From Magnaporthiopsis rhizophila (Eukaryota > Ascomycota > Sordariomycetes > Magnaporthales > Magnaporthaceae): 21,593 nucleotides of DNA. Below, in pieces: positions 1 to 9,270 of the stretch (its first letter is position 1; every line of letters begins with the position of its first letter). The DNA lies in the NCBI GenBank assembly GCA_003049465.1, contig PYSS01000244.1, forward strand, positions 1-21,593, in the 5' to 3' direction. A model generated the notes under the pieces. It ran no database searches, was not told the origin of the DNA, and saw only the letters and a program-made list of their open reading frames with translations. A program made the position numbers and the translations under genes.

Positions 1-35
1 AGTGCAAAGAGCAGGAAGGTCTGCGTCTAACGGAT

Positions 36-63
36 GTCGGCTATCGGCTATCGGCTGTCGGCG
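36..63. repeat. short tandem repeat, 7-bp unit TATCGGC
   Basis: About three and a half consecutive copies of a TCGGCTA/TCGGCTG unit are visible directly. It lies in non-coding sequence and no function is suggested. Confidence 0.75.
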
Positions 64-1875
64 GCCTGCGCGAAGGGGAGATCAGCCAGCCGGATGCCAG
101 CAGCGTCCTCCGGCTCTCGCTCCTTGCCTTGGTCGAATGGTAGGTAGACCTTACGGGATATGATGGTGGTTGCGTGGCAGCCCAACGCCTAGGATCATCC
201 TCGTTTGTCTCCAGGTTAGTTTTCCTCTTGCCCAGGCCCATTTCCCCGGAAAATCTCCACTGGGCTAAAAGGGCTTCGTGACCGTGACACCAGCTCCAAG
301 GCCCCTGTCAGCGTCCCTCACTGGCCGGGGGTCCTCCACTCCGATCGCGAGCAGCTGCAGGGCGACCCCTCATCATGCGGCCATTGACAGGGATGGTATA
401 GCTGGCCTTGTTTGCCAGCTCGTTCCGCGGCTGCTTGCTGGAGGAGGCTGTGTGGTTCCAAGTCCCGTGCTCTTCACATTATTGGTATTCTACAGAGGCC
501 CAGGCAGGGCAGCGAGCGTCAAGGCAGCGCTGTAAACCGGCTGTAGATTAATCAGATTCGCGCGAGGGTGGTGCCATCTGGGAAGGCTGAAAGACCCCTG
601 ATCTCAGCGCGGACGGACGAGAGGCAGCAGAAAATTCCGTTGGTTAGCCCCAGGCAGCCAGGCTAGGTACGGACCGCACTCTCTTGGCCGTCGCAGATCA
701 CTGTTGGCCATCCCGCATCCATCGTTCGGTAGGTAGGAATCGCAAGACGATGGAACGTCGCTTCGTGCGCGGTTGACCGGGCGTGTTTCTCAATTCGGAG
801 TGGCAATGGGAAATGAAACGCGAAACCTCATTCGACCGGAGCTGTTAGTTGCATGGGCGGGAATAAGAAGAAAAAGAAAGAAAAAAAAAAAGAAAAAACT
901 CTTCTTGGAGGCTGACCGTCGGATCAAAAGGACGGGCAGACCCAGGTGAGATAGTGCGGCCAATCAGCGCGGGCGCCGACCACCCTTCAAGCAAGCCACC
1001 ATGGCGCTATTTCGAATGTCGACATGGGGAGAAATCGACCCCAGGCTTTGGGCATCAACGACTTCCTCGTCTGCCTGTCGGCAGAATTAGGAAGCTGTGA
1101 CCTGATTAGGTACGTGTGCCTAGCGTGATATGATCAATCTCTTTTCCCTTGCTTCTTTTTCTTTTTTTTTTTTTTTCCTTGTCACGGTCACATTCTTCGT
1201 GCAGGGCATTGAGGATGCGGTTGCCCATGGCCTCCTCACTTGTCTCAATTTTGACACCGAGCGCGGCTGATCAGAGCCCGCCTCTCCAAGCAGGGGAAGG
1301 CAGTAACGACTTGCCCTGTGTGATTGCAGACGAAGGACATCTGGTTGTGGCAGCTCGGAAACCTTCGGTCCATTGAGGGAGGCCGTTCCGTCAGTGATCC
1401 ACAGCACTGGGCCCGCTAGGATCGGCAATCCAGACCTCAACCCGGGCCGTTGGAGCTAGAGACGAAGTTTACCGTCGTGATGTGACAATTCCGTTTGGAG
1501 CCCTGTGGCAAACGAGCGCCTGTTTTGCGATCGCGCCTCGCTTGTTATCGCCAAAATTAGACACCTGAGCTCGAGCTGGCAACGAGGATACCGGCAAGTC
1601 GGATCCCGCAAAAGCAAGGTCAGGCACCTGAGAACCAAATTGGGAGAAGATCGCCGTGGCTTCCGGCATGGGCGCACTTGGCAGATTGCGGAATGTTGCA
1701 GCCGTCCCTTTGCATGGGGGTTTCCTCTTTCCGTTCAGCATATCCGAACTGAGCGCCCCCTATGGATGCGCAGCTTTGATCCCCCGGTTTCTGGGTCAAC
1801 GGATTTTGGCTCGAGCAAAGCAAAGAGGAGTCAATGGGATGGAGCCCGACAGGGAGCTGGCCGACCACACGAGGC

Positions 1876-1895
1876 CACGTGACGTCGGACCTCGG
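1876..1895 (+). promoter_or_regulatory. E-box/CRE overlap and CCTCGG element upstream of the thioesterase
   Basis: CACGTG at 1876-1881 overlaps TGACGTC (to 1886), and CCTCGG lies at 1890-1895, about 235 bases before the thioesterase start codon and about 40 bases before a TATA-like TTTATAT. In Aspergillus and Fusarium, CCTCGG is the core bound by the fatty-acid-responsive regulators FarA/FarB/CTF1, which would suit a peroxisomal acyl-CoA thioesterase. The motif is only six bases long, so chance occurrence is possible. Confidence 0.4.
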
Positions 1896-1933
1896 TATCT
1901 CCGAAGTTGGCTTTGACGGAAGGACAGAAAGCA

Positions 1934-1940
1934 TTTATAT
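1934..1940 (+). promoter_or_regulatory. TATA-like box of the thioesterase gene
   Basis: TTTATAT lies about 190 bases upstream of the start codon and is followed by CCAATTGG (1954-1961) and TAGGTACGTACC (1969-1980). It is placed by sequence only; the transcription start is not known. Confidence 0.35.
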
Positions 1941-2129
1941 CGCCTTGTGGGATCCAATTGGTCCTGTCTAGGTACGTACCTGACAAGTACCGGGCAGCAG
2001 CGTATTGAAGCTTGAATCGGTGGCTGGTCGCTTCGTGGAACAGCGGCTGCACATTCTCTGCTTCCTGGGCGAGTAGACGGACAGACAGAGCCGACGAGTC
2101 CCGGACCGGCTGCCACTAGAGTCGCAAGG

Positions 2130-3448
2130 ATGGCTTCTGGCGAGGCGCCTGACCCGCGCCTCTCGTTCGAGGAGGTCATGGAGCTAGCGGAGCTGCCTCT
2201 GTCTCCCGAGGCGGCGGCCGCGGGCGTCATGCGACGGTTCATAAGTCGGCGGCCAGCCTACGTCCCCGGGTCGGACATCGAGGGGGTAGAGGCCATAACC
2301 GGTCCCGGCAAGGTATTTTCGAAGACGCCTTGGGGAGCCTTTGGCGGGCACGCCTTTTCCCAGGCCGCCGCGGCTGTCGAGCGTGTCGTCAGCGAAGAGG
2401 TCCGGCAGCAGGCTGGTGGCGCTGGCGAGACCAAGTACGGATTGCATGTGAGTGTTTTCGTTGTTGGAGCTTTCAACCGAGATTCCGGCGTGGGCATGCT
2501 GACCAGGATGCAAAATCCGAAACAAAATAGACAATACACGGCTATTTCGGCGTTTTTGGCGTCACGGACCGACCATTCATATACGACCTGGAGCCCATAA
2601 CAACAGGGCGCTCTTTCGTCACGTATGCAGTCAAGGTCCGACAGCCCAAGAACAGGAAATCCTCTTTTTCGCCCGGCGGCGAGCACGGCAGCCTCCTTCG
2701 CTTCCCGGCCGCCGACGCCGGCACGGTCCCCGTCGATTCGGACCTCGGCCCCACCTGCTTCTCCGCCCTGGTGTCCCTGAAGCTGCCCGAGCCGCACTCG
2801 CTAGGCCTGTCGCTGCAGGAGCCGCCGCCGCAGTCGCGATTCGCGAGCGTCCTGTCCACGCGGCGAGGGCCCGGAGACTGGCCGCTGGTGCCGCGCATCG
2901 ACCTGCAGGGCGCCGTCGACGCGCTGGGGCCGGAGGGCGCCAAAGTGGCCGGCACGTTCCCGGCCCTGGAGATGCGCAAGGTCGAGATGGGCGCTTACAA
3001 CGCCGTCAGGCCCATGCACCAGAAGCGCCAGCTGGTGCTGTATCGGCTCCTCCGCCCGATGACGGCCGACGGACAGCCGAACCTCCACGCGCTGCTCCAC
3101 GCCTACGTGGGCGACAGGAATGGCTTGCCGATGGCGGCCAACCTCATGGGCCTGGGGTTCGGTAACGCCAAGCTCATCACCACGCTGAGCAACAGCTTTG
3201 TCATGCACACCAATGCCGAGGACGCCGTCATGTATCGCGAGGGCGGGACACAGACTCCGAGTAGCGGCGGCCGCGGCGAGTGGTGGACCTATGAGGTTGC
3301 GTACCCTCGCGTCGCCAACGGACGGGTGATGATGGAGGGCAAGGTCTGGAGTCCGGAGGGCGTGCATGTCGCCACTGTGTACCAGGACGGCGTTGTCCGA
3401 GCGGGGCGTGGATTAACGGTGGATGCAAAGGAGAGAGCAAAGCTATAG
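2130..3448 (+). CDS. acyl-CoA thioesterase II (TesB/ACOT8 type), probably peroxisomal
   Basis: Two exons, 2130-2447 and 2531-3448, give 411 residues. The 83-nt phase-0 intron has donor GTGAGT, branch CTGAC at 2499-2503 and acceptor TAG. Splicing joins ...KYGLH to TIHGYFGVFGV, restoring the family block that ends the first hot-dog half, followed by RPFIYDLEPITTGRSF. The second hot-dog half has GPTCFSALVSLK and then the residues that correspond to the E. coli TesB active site: Asp about 301 in AYVGDRNGLP and Gln about 391 in VATVYQDGVVR. The usual Asp-His-Ser region reads LSNSFVMHT, so that part is divergent. The family hydrolyses acyl-CoA to free fatty acid and CoA. The C-terminus AKL matches a type 1 peroxisomal signal, so a role alongside beta-oxidation is inferred. 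The gene converges on the PhzF-like gene, with 92 bases between their stop codons. No polyketide or peptide synthase is nearby, so a secondary-metabolite role is not suggested. Confidence 0.93.
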
Positions 3449-3540
3449 GGCCTGGGGTACATGCAACTAATAGACGTCAACATCAAGACGGCGTATCTAC
3501 CCATGTAGCCTTTTGGATAGAGATCTAGACCATGGATGCA

Positions 3541-4605
3541 TCACAGCCGCACGCTTCCCTCCATGACCATGATGGCAGTCCCGCCCAGGTGGACTTCCTT
3601 GATTGACCACCCGCCCCCGCCGGCCTTGCGCTCCCTGACAACCTCGACGTTGATGAGGCTGTGCCTGTCCATCTCGACGCCCTGCTCGATCTCGAAAAAG
3701 ATGGCCTCCTCCTCCTCCTCCGCAGGCGCATCTTCCAGCACGGCCGAGTCGGAAAGGGCCAAGTAGCAGCTCAGCGCGCTGGCCGCGCTCCCCGTCGCCG
3801 GATCCTCGTACTCCTTGAGCAGCCTCGTCCGCAGCCTCACCGTCCTGGCCACCCCCGCGGAGGATTTGCTGGTGGTTGTGCCGAGGTGCACGAAGTAGTA
3901 CCTCTTGGGCGTTCCCACGTCCCACCCGTCCTCGCGGTCCAGCAGGCCCTCGAGCAGCGGCGGGCCGGCGGCGGCGCGCCCCAGCACCGCCAGGTCGGGG
4001 AGCCGGGTCAGTGCAAAGGCCATGCCCTTGACGATGCTGACGACGGGGGCGTCCAGCTCGGCGGCCCGCAGCGTCGGGTCGGCGGACAGGCCCGTCGTCC
4101 AGGAGGAGGCGTGATCAACGCCGACGCCGGCGCATGTTAGCGCCGAGCGCATCGTGGCGGCGTGCACGCGGACATTGTGCGGGATGCGGGCGCGCATGCG
4201 ACGCGACGAGTCCGCGCGAGATATGGGGATGGGTCCCGCCTTGGTCAGCAGCGTGGTGGTGGTGGTGGTGGCCGTCGCGTCGGCGGCGGCCAGGCCGGGC
4301 AGGAGCAGGAACGCGGCTGTGCCGATGGTGGGGTGGCCGGCGAAGGGGAGCTCCTCGCGCGGCGTGAAGATGTCGAGCCGGAGGCCCTCCGCCGCCGCCG
4401 CCGCCCCGCCGTCGGGGGCGAGGTGCAGGAAGGCCGTCTCGGAGAGGTTGAACTCGCGCGCGATGCGCTGCTTGGCGTCCTGCGATATGGACTGGTCTTT
4501 TGGGTCGAGCAGCACGAGCGCGAGGGGGTTTCCGGCGAAGCGCGTCTGGGTGAAGACGTCGAGGGTCACGAACTTGAGGCTGTCTGCCGAAGTGGGGGAT
4601 GCCAT
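3541..4605 (-). CDS. PhzF-family protein (phenazine biosynthesis-like isomerase/epimerase fold)
   Basis: A single uninterrupted frame of 354 residues starts at ATG 4605 and ends with TGA at 3541. Family landmarks are in order: the N-terminal block VTLDVFTQTRFAGNPLALV (about 13-31), the catalytic-Glu motif NLSETAFL with Glu about 56, FTPREELPFAGHPTIGTA (GHP about 90-92) that opens the substrate pocket, and EDPATGSA (about 267-274) in the second half of the pseudo-symmetric diaminopimelate-epimerase-like fold. Length is somewhat above the 260-300 typical of bacterial members; the extra length includes a run of six Thr encoded by an ACC repeat (plus-strand GTG repeat near 4252-4270) and an acidic EEEEE stretch near the C-terminus. 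PhzF itself isomerises dihydro-hydroxyanthranilate, but no other phenazine gene is present and the fungal relatives have no established substrate. Cytosolic location is inferred from the lack of a signal peptide. It diverges from the feruloyl esterase gene. Confidence 0.93.
   Translation of the reverse strand: MASPTSADSLKFVTLDVFTQTRFAGNPLALVLLDPKDQSISQDAKQRIAREFNLSETAFLHLAPDGGAAAAAEGLRLDIFTPREELPFAGHPTIGTAAFLLLPGLAAADATATTTTTTLLTKAGPIPISRADSSRRMRARIPHNVRVHAATMRSALTCAGVGVDHASSWTTGLSADPTLRAAELDAPVVSIVKGMAFALTRLPDLAVLGRAAAGPPLLEGLLDREDGWDVGTPKRYYFVHLGTTTSKSSAGVARTVRLRTRLLKEYEDPATGSAASALSCYLALSDSAVLEDAPAEEEEEAIFFEIEQGVEMDRHSLINVEVVRERKAGGGGWSIKEVHLGGTAIMVMEGSVRL
4252..4270. repeat. GTG/ACC trinucleotide repeat within the PhzF-like gene
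   Basis: About six GTG units on the plus strand read as ACC (Thr) in the minus-strand gene. The repeat is in frame and falls between the GHP motif and the domain linker, so length variation would only change a poly-Thr loop. Confidence 0.8.
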
Positions 4606-4996
4606 TTTGGAGCGGGATAACGACTAGCGGAGCGTCTAAGATGGATCGCTTCTAATATCTCATAAAGCTCGATGTAGCTCGTGCTTGGGAAATCCATATT
4701 TTGGCAGTGAGTCGCTTACCGCTTATGATTTCTAACTCTTGGAGGATTGTTCTTCCCCTGGAGACAGCATCATGTAAGCATGGATGGCAGCGAGCACGAG
4801 GAGCTCGGGGACGTGAATGTGTTGAGGGTTAGGGTCAACACCTGCCTCCGAAGACAGCCAAACAGCGGCTCAAACGCACATCGCCATGCTTCGGTCCAGA
4901 CTACCTACGTAGCTGCTTCTGATATGCCGTCTCTCGAAGCCGGACAGAGTCTTCTGATCACCGGTAAAGACAGCTCCTACTCTTGGAGATCAACAA

Positions 4997-5123
4997 CCCC
5001 ACCCGTCACTTGCCGCACCATGTTCCCGCCCATCAGTCTTCTCCATAGCACCAATGCGGAGGACGGAGATGGGCCAGAGACGCGTTCGAACAGGTCAAGG
5101 CCCGCACGGCAGATTTACCCCGC
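4997..5123. promoter_or_regulatory. possible carbon-catabolite (CreA-type) sites upstream of the esterase
   Basis: CCCCAC at 4997-5002 and CCCCGC at 5118-5123 both fit the reverse complement of SYGGRG, the CreA/Cre1 core. Glucose repression of plant-cell-wall esterases is well established in fungi, but such hexamers are common by chance in GC-rich DNA and the two here are 115 bases apart. Confidence 0.25.
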
Positions 5124-5389
5124 GAGGCTGCCCGCAGTGGATAAATGTCGGCGCCCGCTCCAGGCCCTACCAATTTATATTGACTGTTTCATTTACAGCG
5201 TCGTGATCCGTACGTATCCCCTCGCCTTGGGTTCTACAGCTGACGAATGCCAATATCTGCTACCTACAATGTGGAGCGCAAACGGATACAAACCACCTAG
5301 GCAAATTCGAAAAGAGGCTCTCGCCGGGATGATGACACGGCATTGGGTCATAGCATATGTATATTTACACACGGTTTCATGGGTACGCG

Positions 5390-5396
5390 TATAAAA
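5390..5396 (+). promoter_or_regulatory. TATA box of the feruloyl esterase gene
   Basis: TATAAAA lies 141 bases before the ATG at 5537. A start of transcription about 30 bases downstream would leave a leader of roughly 115 bases, normal for a fungal gene. Confidence 0.55.
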
Positions 5397-5536
5397 CGCT
5401 GGCACGCCTAGCTCGCCCGGTCTCCAAAACGACTAGACTGACTTTGCCGGCGCCTTGGCTCATGAATCATCCCCCACAGAATTGAAGCTTTCCCGTTGGC
5501 CTCTAACCCAATAAGTTTGACCAGCATCCGCCAAAA

Positions 5537-6418
5537 ATGCAAGGCTGGTCGTCGCTCCTCGCCAAAGCGGGCCTCCTCAGCCTGGTCGCCTGTCTCGGCC
5601 TCGTCTCGGCCCTCAAGCCCTCGCCCGGCTGCGGCAAAGTCAACACGCTCAAAGCGGGCAACAACAGCATCACGGCGACCGGGGCCGGCAACAACGGGCG
5701 GCGCTGGTACCTGCTGAACCTGCCCGCGGGTTACAACAACACGCACCCTTACCGGCTGATCTTCACGCTGCACGCGCTGGGCGGGAGCGCCGACCAGGTG
5801 GCCGCGGGGACGGGCGGCTACGTGCCCTGGTACGGCTTCCCGCCGCTGCTGGCGGCGGCCAACGACACGACGGGCGCCATCTACGTGGCGCCCAACGGGC
5901 TCGACCGCGGCTGGGCCAACACGGGCAACCGGGACGTGACGCTCATCTCGGCCGTGGTGAGCCAGATCAAGGCGGACCTGTGCGTGGACGAGGACCTGCT
6001 CTTCAGCACCGGCTTCAGCTACGGCGCGAGCATGTCGTACGCCATCGCCTGCAGCCTGCCCAAGGTGTTCCGCGCCGTCGGCGCGCAGTCGGGCGGCGCC
6101 ATGAGCGGCTGCCAGGGCGGGAACGAGGCCATCGCGTTTTACGGCCAGCACGGCGTTGCGGGCGACCTGCCCATCGCCCAGGCGCGCCAGATCCGGGACC
6201 AATTCATCAAGAACAACGGCTGCACCCAGCAGACGTTCCCGACCGTCAGCGTCGGCAGCGGCACGCACGCTAGGGTCGACTACAAGGGCTGCAAGGAAGG
6301 GTTCCCCGTCACCTGGATAGAGTACGACGGTGGACACACGCCGCAGCCCATGGACAAGGGCGCCAGGACGACCTGGGCGCCCGAGGAGACCTGGAGGTTC
6401 TTCTCGCAGTTCAAGTGA
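5537..6418 (+). CDS. secreted feruloyl esterase-like enzyme (CE1, esterase D/PHB-depolymerase fold)
   Basis: Intronless frame of 293 residues. Residues 1-25 form a clear signal peptide with a hydrophobic core (LLSLVACLGLVSA) and an Ala-X cleavage site, giving a mature start near LKPSPGCGK, as in fungal CE1 feruloyl esterases (SGCGK-type starts). The alpha/beta-hydrolase landmarks are TLHALGGSADQ near 77-87 (oxyanion region), the nucleophile elbow GFSYG with Ser161, a candidate acid Asp210 in YGQHGVAGD, and His267 in YDGGHTPQP. Length matches the 260-290 of this family. Several Cys (31-32 region, 149, 173, 192, 229, 252) could form disulfides. The expected role is hydrolysis of ferulate or related hydroxycinnamate esters from plant cell-wall arabinoxylan or pectin outside the cell. 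An acetylxylan esterase or other CE1 specificity cannot be excluded from sequence. The start is the first ATG after the TATA box. Confidence 0.9.
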   Translation: MQGWSSLLAKAGLLSLVACLGLVSALKPSPGCGKVNTLKAGNNSITATGAGNNGRRWYLLNLPAGYNNTHPYRLIFTLHALGGSADQVAAGTGGYVPWYGFPPLLAAANDTTGAIYVAPNGLDRGWANTGNRDVTLISAVVSQIKADLCVDEDLLFSTGFSYGASMSYAIACSLPKVFRAVGAQSGGAMSGCQGGNEAIAFYGQHGVAGDLPIAQARQIRDQFIKNNGCTQQTFPTVSVGSGTHARVDYKGCKEGFPVTWIEYDGGHTPQPMDKGARTTWAPEETWRFFSQFK

Positions 6419-6794
6419 GGCCGAGGAGTAGCCTCAACCCCTGGTGCTCCGTTCGCGTTCATTGTGGCAGCATAACAGGACTACCGAGGTTGACACAGAG
6501 TAGTCGAGATTTTAAGAGCGAGCTTGTGACGTTCCGAGTGATTTGGTTGGGAGCTCGTTTTTCATAACAATCAAAGGGCGAAGCAGATGTACAAGGAGGA
6601 TGGATAGTGAGGTTAAGTAGAAGAAGGGTTACCCCGGCCGTTGTCAAAGAAGAAGGGGAAGCTGGTAGTTGAGCGCGTTTTATTGGCAGAGAGAAAAAGA
6701 CAACATGTTTTGGAACTAGTAACACATCCACAAAGTTTTTGCGGATGCGGCTTGATGGCAGCGAAGCCGAGGGGCGGAACACTGGGCCCCATGC
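6419..6794. other. spacer between convergent esterase and permease genes
   Basis: 376 bases of lower GC without a credible frame. It must hold the two 3-prime untranslated regions; the only recognisable element is the minus-strand AATAAA at 6678-6683. Confidence 0.5.
6678..6683 (-). terminator. polyadenylation signal for the permease gene
   Basis: AATAAA on the minus strand lies 112 bases past the stop codon of the ArsB/NhaD-like gene, an ordinary distance for a fungal transcript. Confidence 0.45.
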
Positions 6795-9270
6795 TTAAAT
6801 GTACGAGGACTCATCCCTCGTGATCCAGATCTCCCCGACGAGAACCACACAGCCGATAATCATGGAGACCGCAATGATAGGCACGTTGATGCGCGCAAAA
6901 TCCACGCCGCGAACGATGATGTGCTTGCGTTCGAGAATGTCCCGCCACAGCATGCCGGCCAACGAGGCACTGAAGGCCGTGCTGAAGGCGCCGTAGTTGA
7001 CCCCAATGGCCATGCTGTACACCGTCCCCCAAAAGATCCGCTGTGTGATGTGCGTCTGGCCGGTGCGGGCGATGAAGGTCCACGCCTGCACCACGCGGCA
7101 CAGCAGGATGGTGGTGCCGATGTTGGTGCCGGAGAACTGCGGGCGGGAATAAGAGTTAGAGAGAAGATGCCGGCCGGGACAGGGTAGGATAACACAAGGA
7201 AGCCTGCTTACACTGCACAGGGTCACGGAGAGGAAGCCCATCCCTCCAATTGCGCCCATAGTACCCGTCTTCTCCACCCAGCGCGACCAGCCGTAGGCAA
7301 AAACGGGCACCCAGCCGCTGCTAACAAGACCCTGCACCAAGACGAACATGGCGAAGGCAAAGGGCACAAGAGCCAGCGGCAGATGGGCCAGAACCGCCAT
7401 TGTTGATGGAAACGTCTCCTGACACCAAGTGTAACGGTCCTTGACGAGCGAGGCAAGTGTTGTTTTCTTGGGCGTAGTGTTGCTATCGGGCTGTTTCTCC
7501 GAATCTGCGGTCGGCTCAGTTTTGACGGGATTTCCTGCCTCGTCAGGTTCCTTTTCAACGACTCCCTTCTCATCAGCCACGCCGTCGTTGAAGCCGGCAT
7601 GAAGAACCCCTTGTTGTTGTGCTGCTGGCCGCATCGCTGTGGAAGAAGCCGAATTCAGCTTCTGCAGTCGGACTGTCCTCCCGTCTTTGTCCGACGAATC
7701 GGCGACTGTCGTCGGGGTGTGGAGGACGGCTGCGTATGCTTGTGGCACTGTCGTGATTTCGTCGCTGGAATCGCTGGTGGTCTGGTTGTGGGTGTGGGCG
7801 ATGCCTGATTGCGAGGATTGCACTTGTTCGGCGTACGGCTCCAGCCTGATGGTGTTTGTTTCGGTCCCAGAGCCGGAGGAAGCCTGATCGTCTAGCTCTT
7901 GCGCGGCGCGGTCTTCTGCTCGGCGAGCTCTGCTTTCCTCAATATCCCTGCGGCCGTTTTTGGCAATTTCACGCGTCTCCTTCCGATGCAGCCAGCCGTA
8001 GCCCAGGTCCCAGCAGAGCATAACGATGCCGGCAGGGAGAGTCACGTAGAATACGGGCTGCTCCTGTCCCCCTCGTGTATGCGCCGCATTGAGAGACAGC
8101 AGGGTGACGAGCGTCACGGTCATGAGGCCGCCCCCGAAACTGGCACTTTTCTTGTCGAGGTAGGGATTCATGATCTCCTCGAGGGACAGGAGCTTGCCCT
8201 GCTCGTTGTTTTCAAGCGCTGCCGCCTCATGGGCGTCCCCCCTGGCGTTCGGAATGTTGGGATTCACCGGCGCTCTTCCCATGACGGCTTCGGGAAGTGA
8301 GTGCAGCGTAATCTTGCTGGGAATAAGTGCCGGGTCGGGGAAGATGATGTAGAGGAGGAAAGGAAACAGGACAATGGCTGTCGCGAAGACAGGCACGACC
8401 ATGTTGGCCGTGTAGTCAATGAACCTGATGCTAAAGGCGCCGGCAAGCACGAGGTTGGTGGGGTTGGACGAGACGAGAGTAGCCGAGGCGATGTTGGCGA
8501 CGGCAAACTGACTATAAATCCAGGCGCGAGGATGTTTGATGTTGCTGGACACGCGCGTCATGTAGGCGAGAAAGGCGGTGCCGGAAAGGATGATTGGGTC
8601 GTTGCCGATGAAGGTGCCAAGTGAGAAGAAGAAGGCGTAGAGGTAGAAGAAGAGCCGGTGGCCTACCTCACCGCCCCATATCAGCACCTTGAAAGCCAGG
8701 TATCTGATGAGGCCCGAAGCGTCGATGGAGATGGCGATGTAGGCGAGGCTGAGGAAGAAGAGCATGATGTCGTAAGGGTGGATGTGATTGGTGCCGATGA
8801 TCCCGTCTGCAACCTCCTGGCGGCCGATGGCCATGATTGCAAGGAGGAAGAGATCCGCAATAATCGGCGCAGTGAGGTAGTTCATTCGGAAGCTCCGCCG
8901 GACGAAAGCGCCGGTCTTGGTGATGCTGCCACCATCGCGGGATGTCTCGCCGGCCACCTGTCCATGCTGGGCAGGGGACGGGGCCCCGTGCTGCCGCCGT
9001 GGCTGTATCACTCTCAGAAAAGCCAGCACATCCAGAACAGCGTGCTCGAGGCGTTGGGGGACAAAGATGGGAATGTCAAAAGGAAAAAGAACGATGACGT
9101 CTAGGTACAGGTGATGGGACGGTGTCAGCCGTCTCGAGGGGAGGAACGCAATAAATGAAGAAAAGCGAAAGGCAGTGTCGGGCTGTCAACCTACTCGTGA
9201 CGAGAAAAACAACAAGTGTGACGACGGAGCGCCATTCCTTGATCACCTCAGTGTCGAGATTGGCATCCAT
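6795..9270 (-). CDS. ArsB/NhaD-type or citrate-transporter-like membrane permease
   Basis: Three exons (9270-9195, 9100-7212, 7136-6795) give 768 residues. The first exon is 76 nt, starting at ATG 9270 in a good Kozak setting (AACCATGG); the 94-nt phase-1 intron joins LVVFLVT to NVIVLFPFDIPIFVPQRL, rebuilding the first membrane segment that the longer naive frame misses. The second intron (7137-7211, 75 nt, GTAAGC...CTAAC...CGCAG) joins LCS to FSGTNIGTTILL. Other landmarks of the ion-transporter superfamily are GTFIGNDPIILSGTAFL (NDP about 192-194), SSNPTNLVLAG (about 236-244) and VNYGAFSTAFSASLAGMLWR near the end. Roughly ten or more membrane segments are split by a hydrophilic, Ser/Thr- and acid-rich loop of about 195 residues (about 395-589), which fungal members of this group often carry. 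Substrate could be arsenite, sodium/proton or an organic anion; the sequence does not decide. No arsC/arsH-type neighbour is present. Confidence 0.9.

Larger units (their letters stand above)
1..2129. other. intergenic region upstream of the thioesterase gene
   Basis: No open frame here has convincing codon usage, splice structure or a recognisable motif; the longest frames on both strands overlap each other and look random. The stretch contains an A-rich tract (861-898), a run of 15 T (1162-1176), several copies of a TAGGTA(C)-like motif (139-150, 664-670, 1107-1116, 1969-1980) and, in its last 260 bases, the probable promoter of the thioesterase. A gene whose other exons lie left of the window cannot be excluded. 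Confidence 0.6.
4606..5536. other. shared divergent promoter region of the PhzF-like and feruloyl esterase genes
   Basis: This 931-base spacer separates two divergent genes. A long frame at 4747-5394 begins with TTG, lacks recognisable motifs and ends within the esterase promoter, so I do not call it a gene. Visible elements are the palindromic CTACCTACGTAG (4901-4912), two CreA-type hexamers (CCCCAC 4997-5002; CCCCGC 5118-5123), a GGCAAA of the XYR1 type (5300-5305) and the TATA box described separately. Confidence 0.5.

Noticed and set aside
3661..4627. several plus-strand frames over the PhzF-like gene
   Set aside because: They are low-complexity (poly-Val, Arg-rich) antisense shadows of the well-supported minus-strand gene.
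4747..5394. 215-codon open frame between the PhzF-like and esterase genes
   Set aside because: It starts with TTG, has no motif or codon bias, and runs through the promoter and TATA box of the esterase.
5408..6337. 309-codon minus-strand frame opposite the feruloyl esterase
   Set aside because: It is a shadow frame of a GC-rich gene: composition is Arg/Ala/Val/Gly with no domain, while the plus strand has a signal peptide and catalytic triad.
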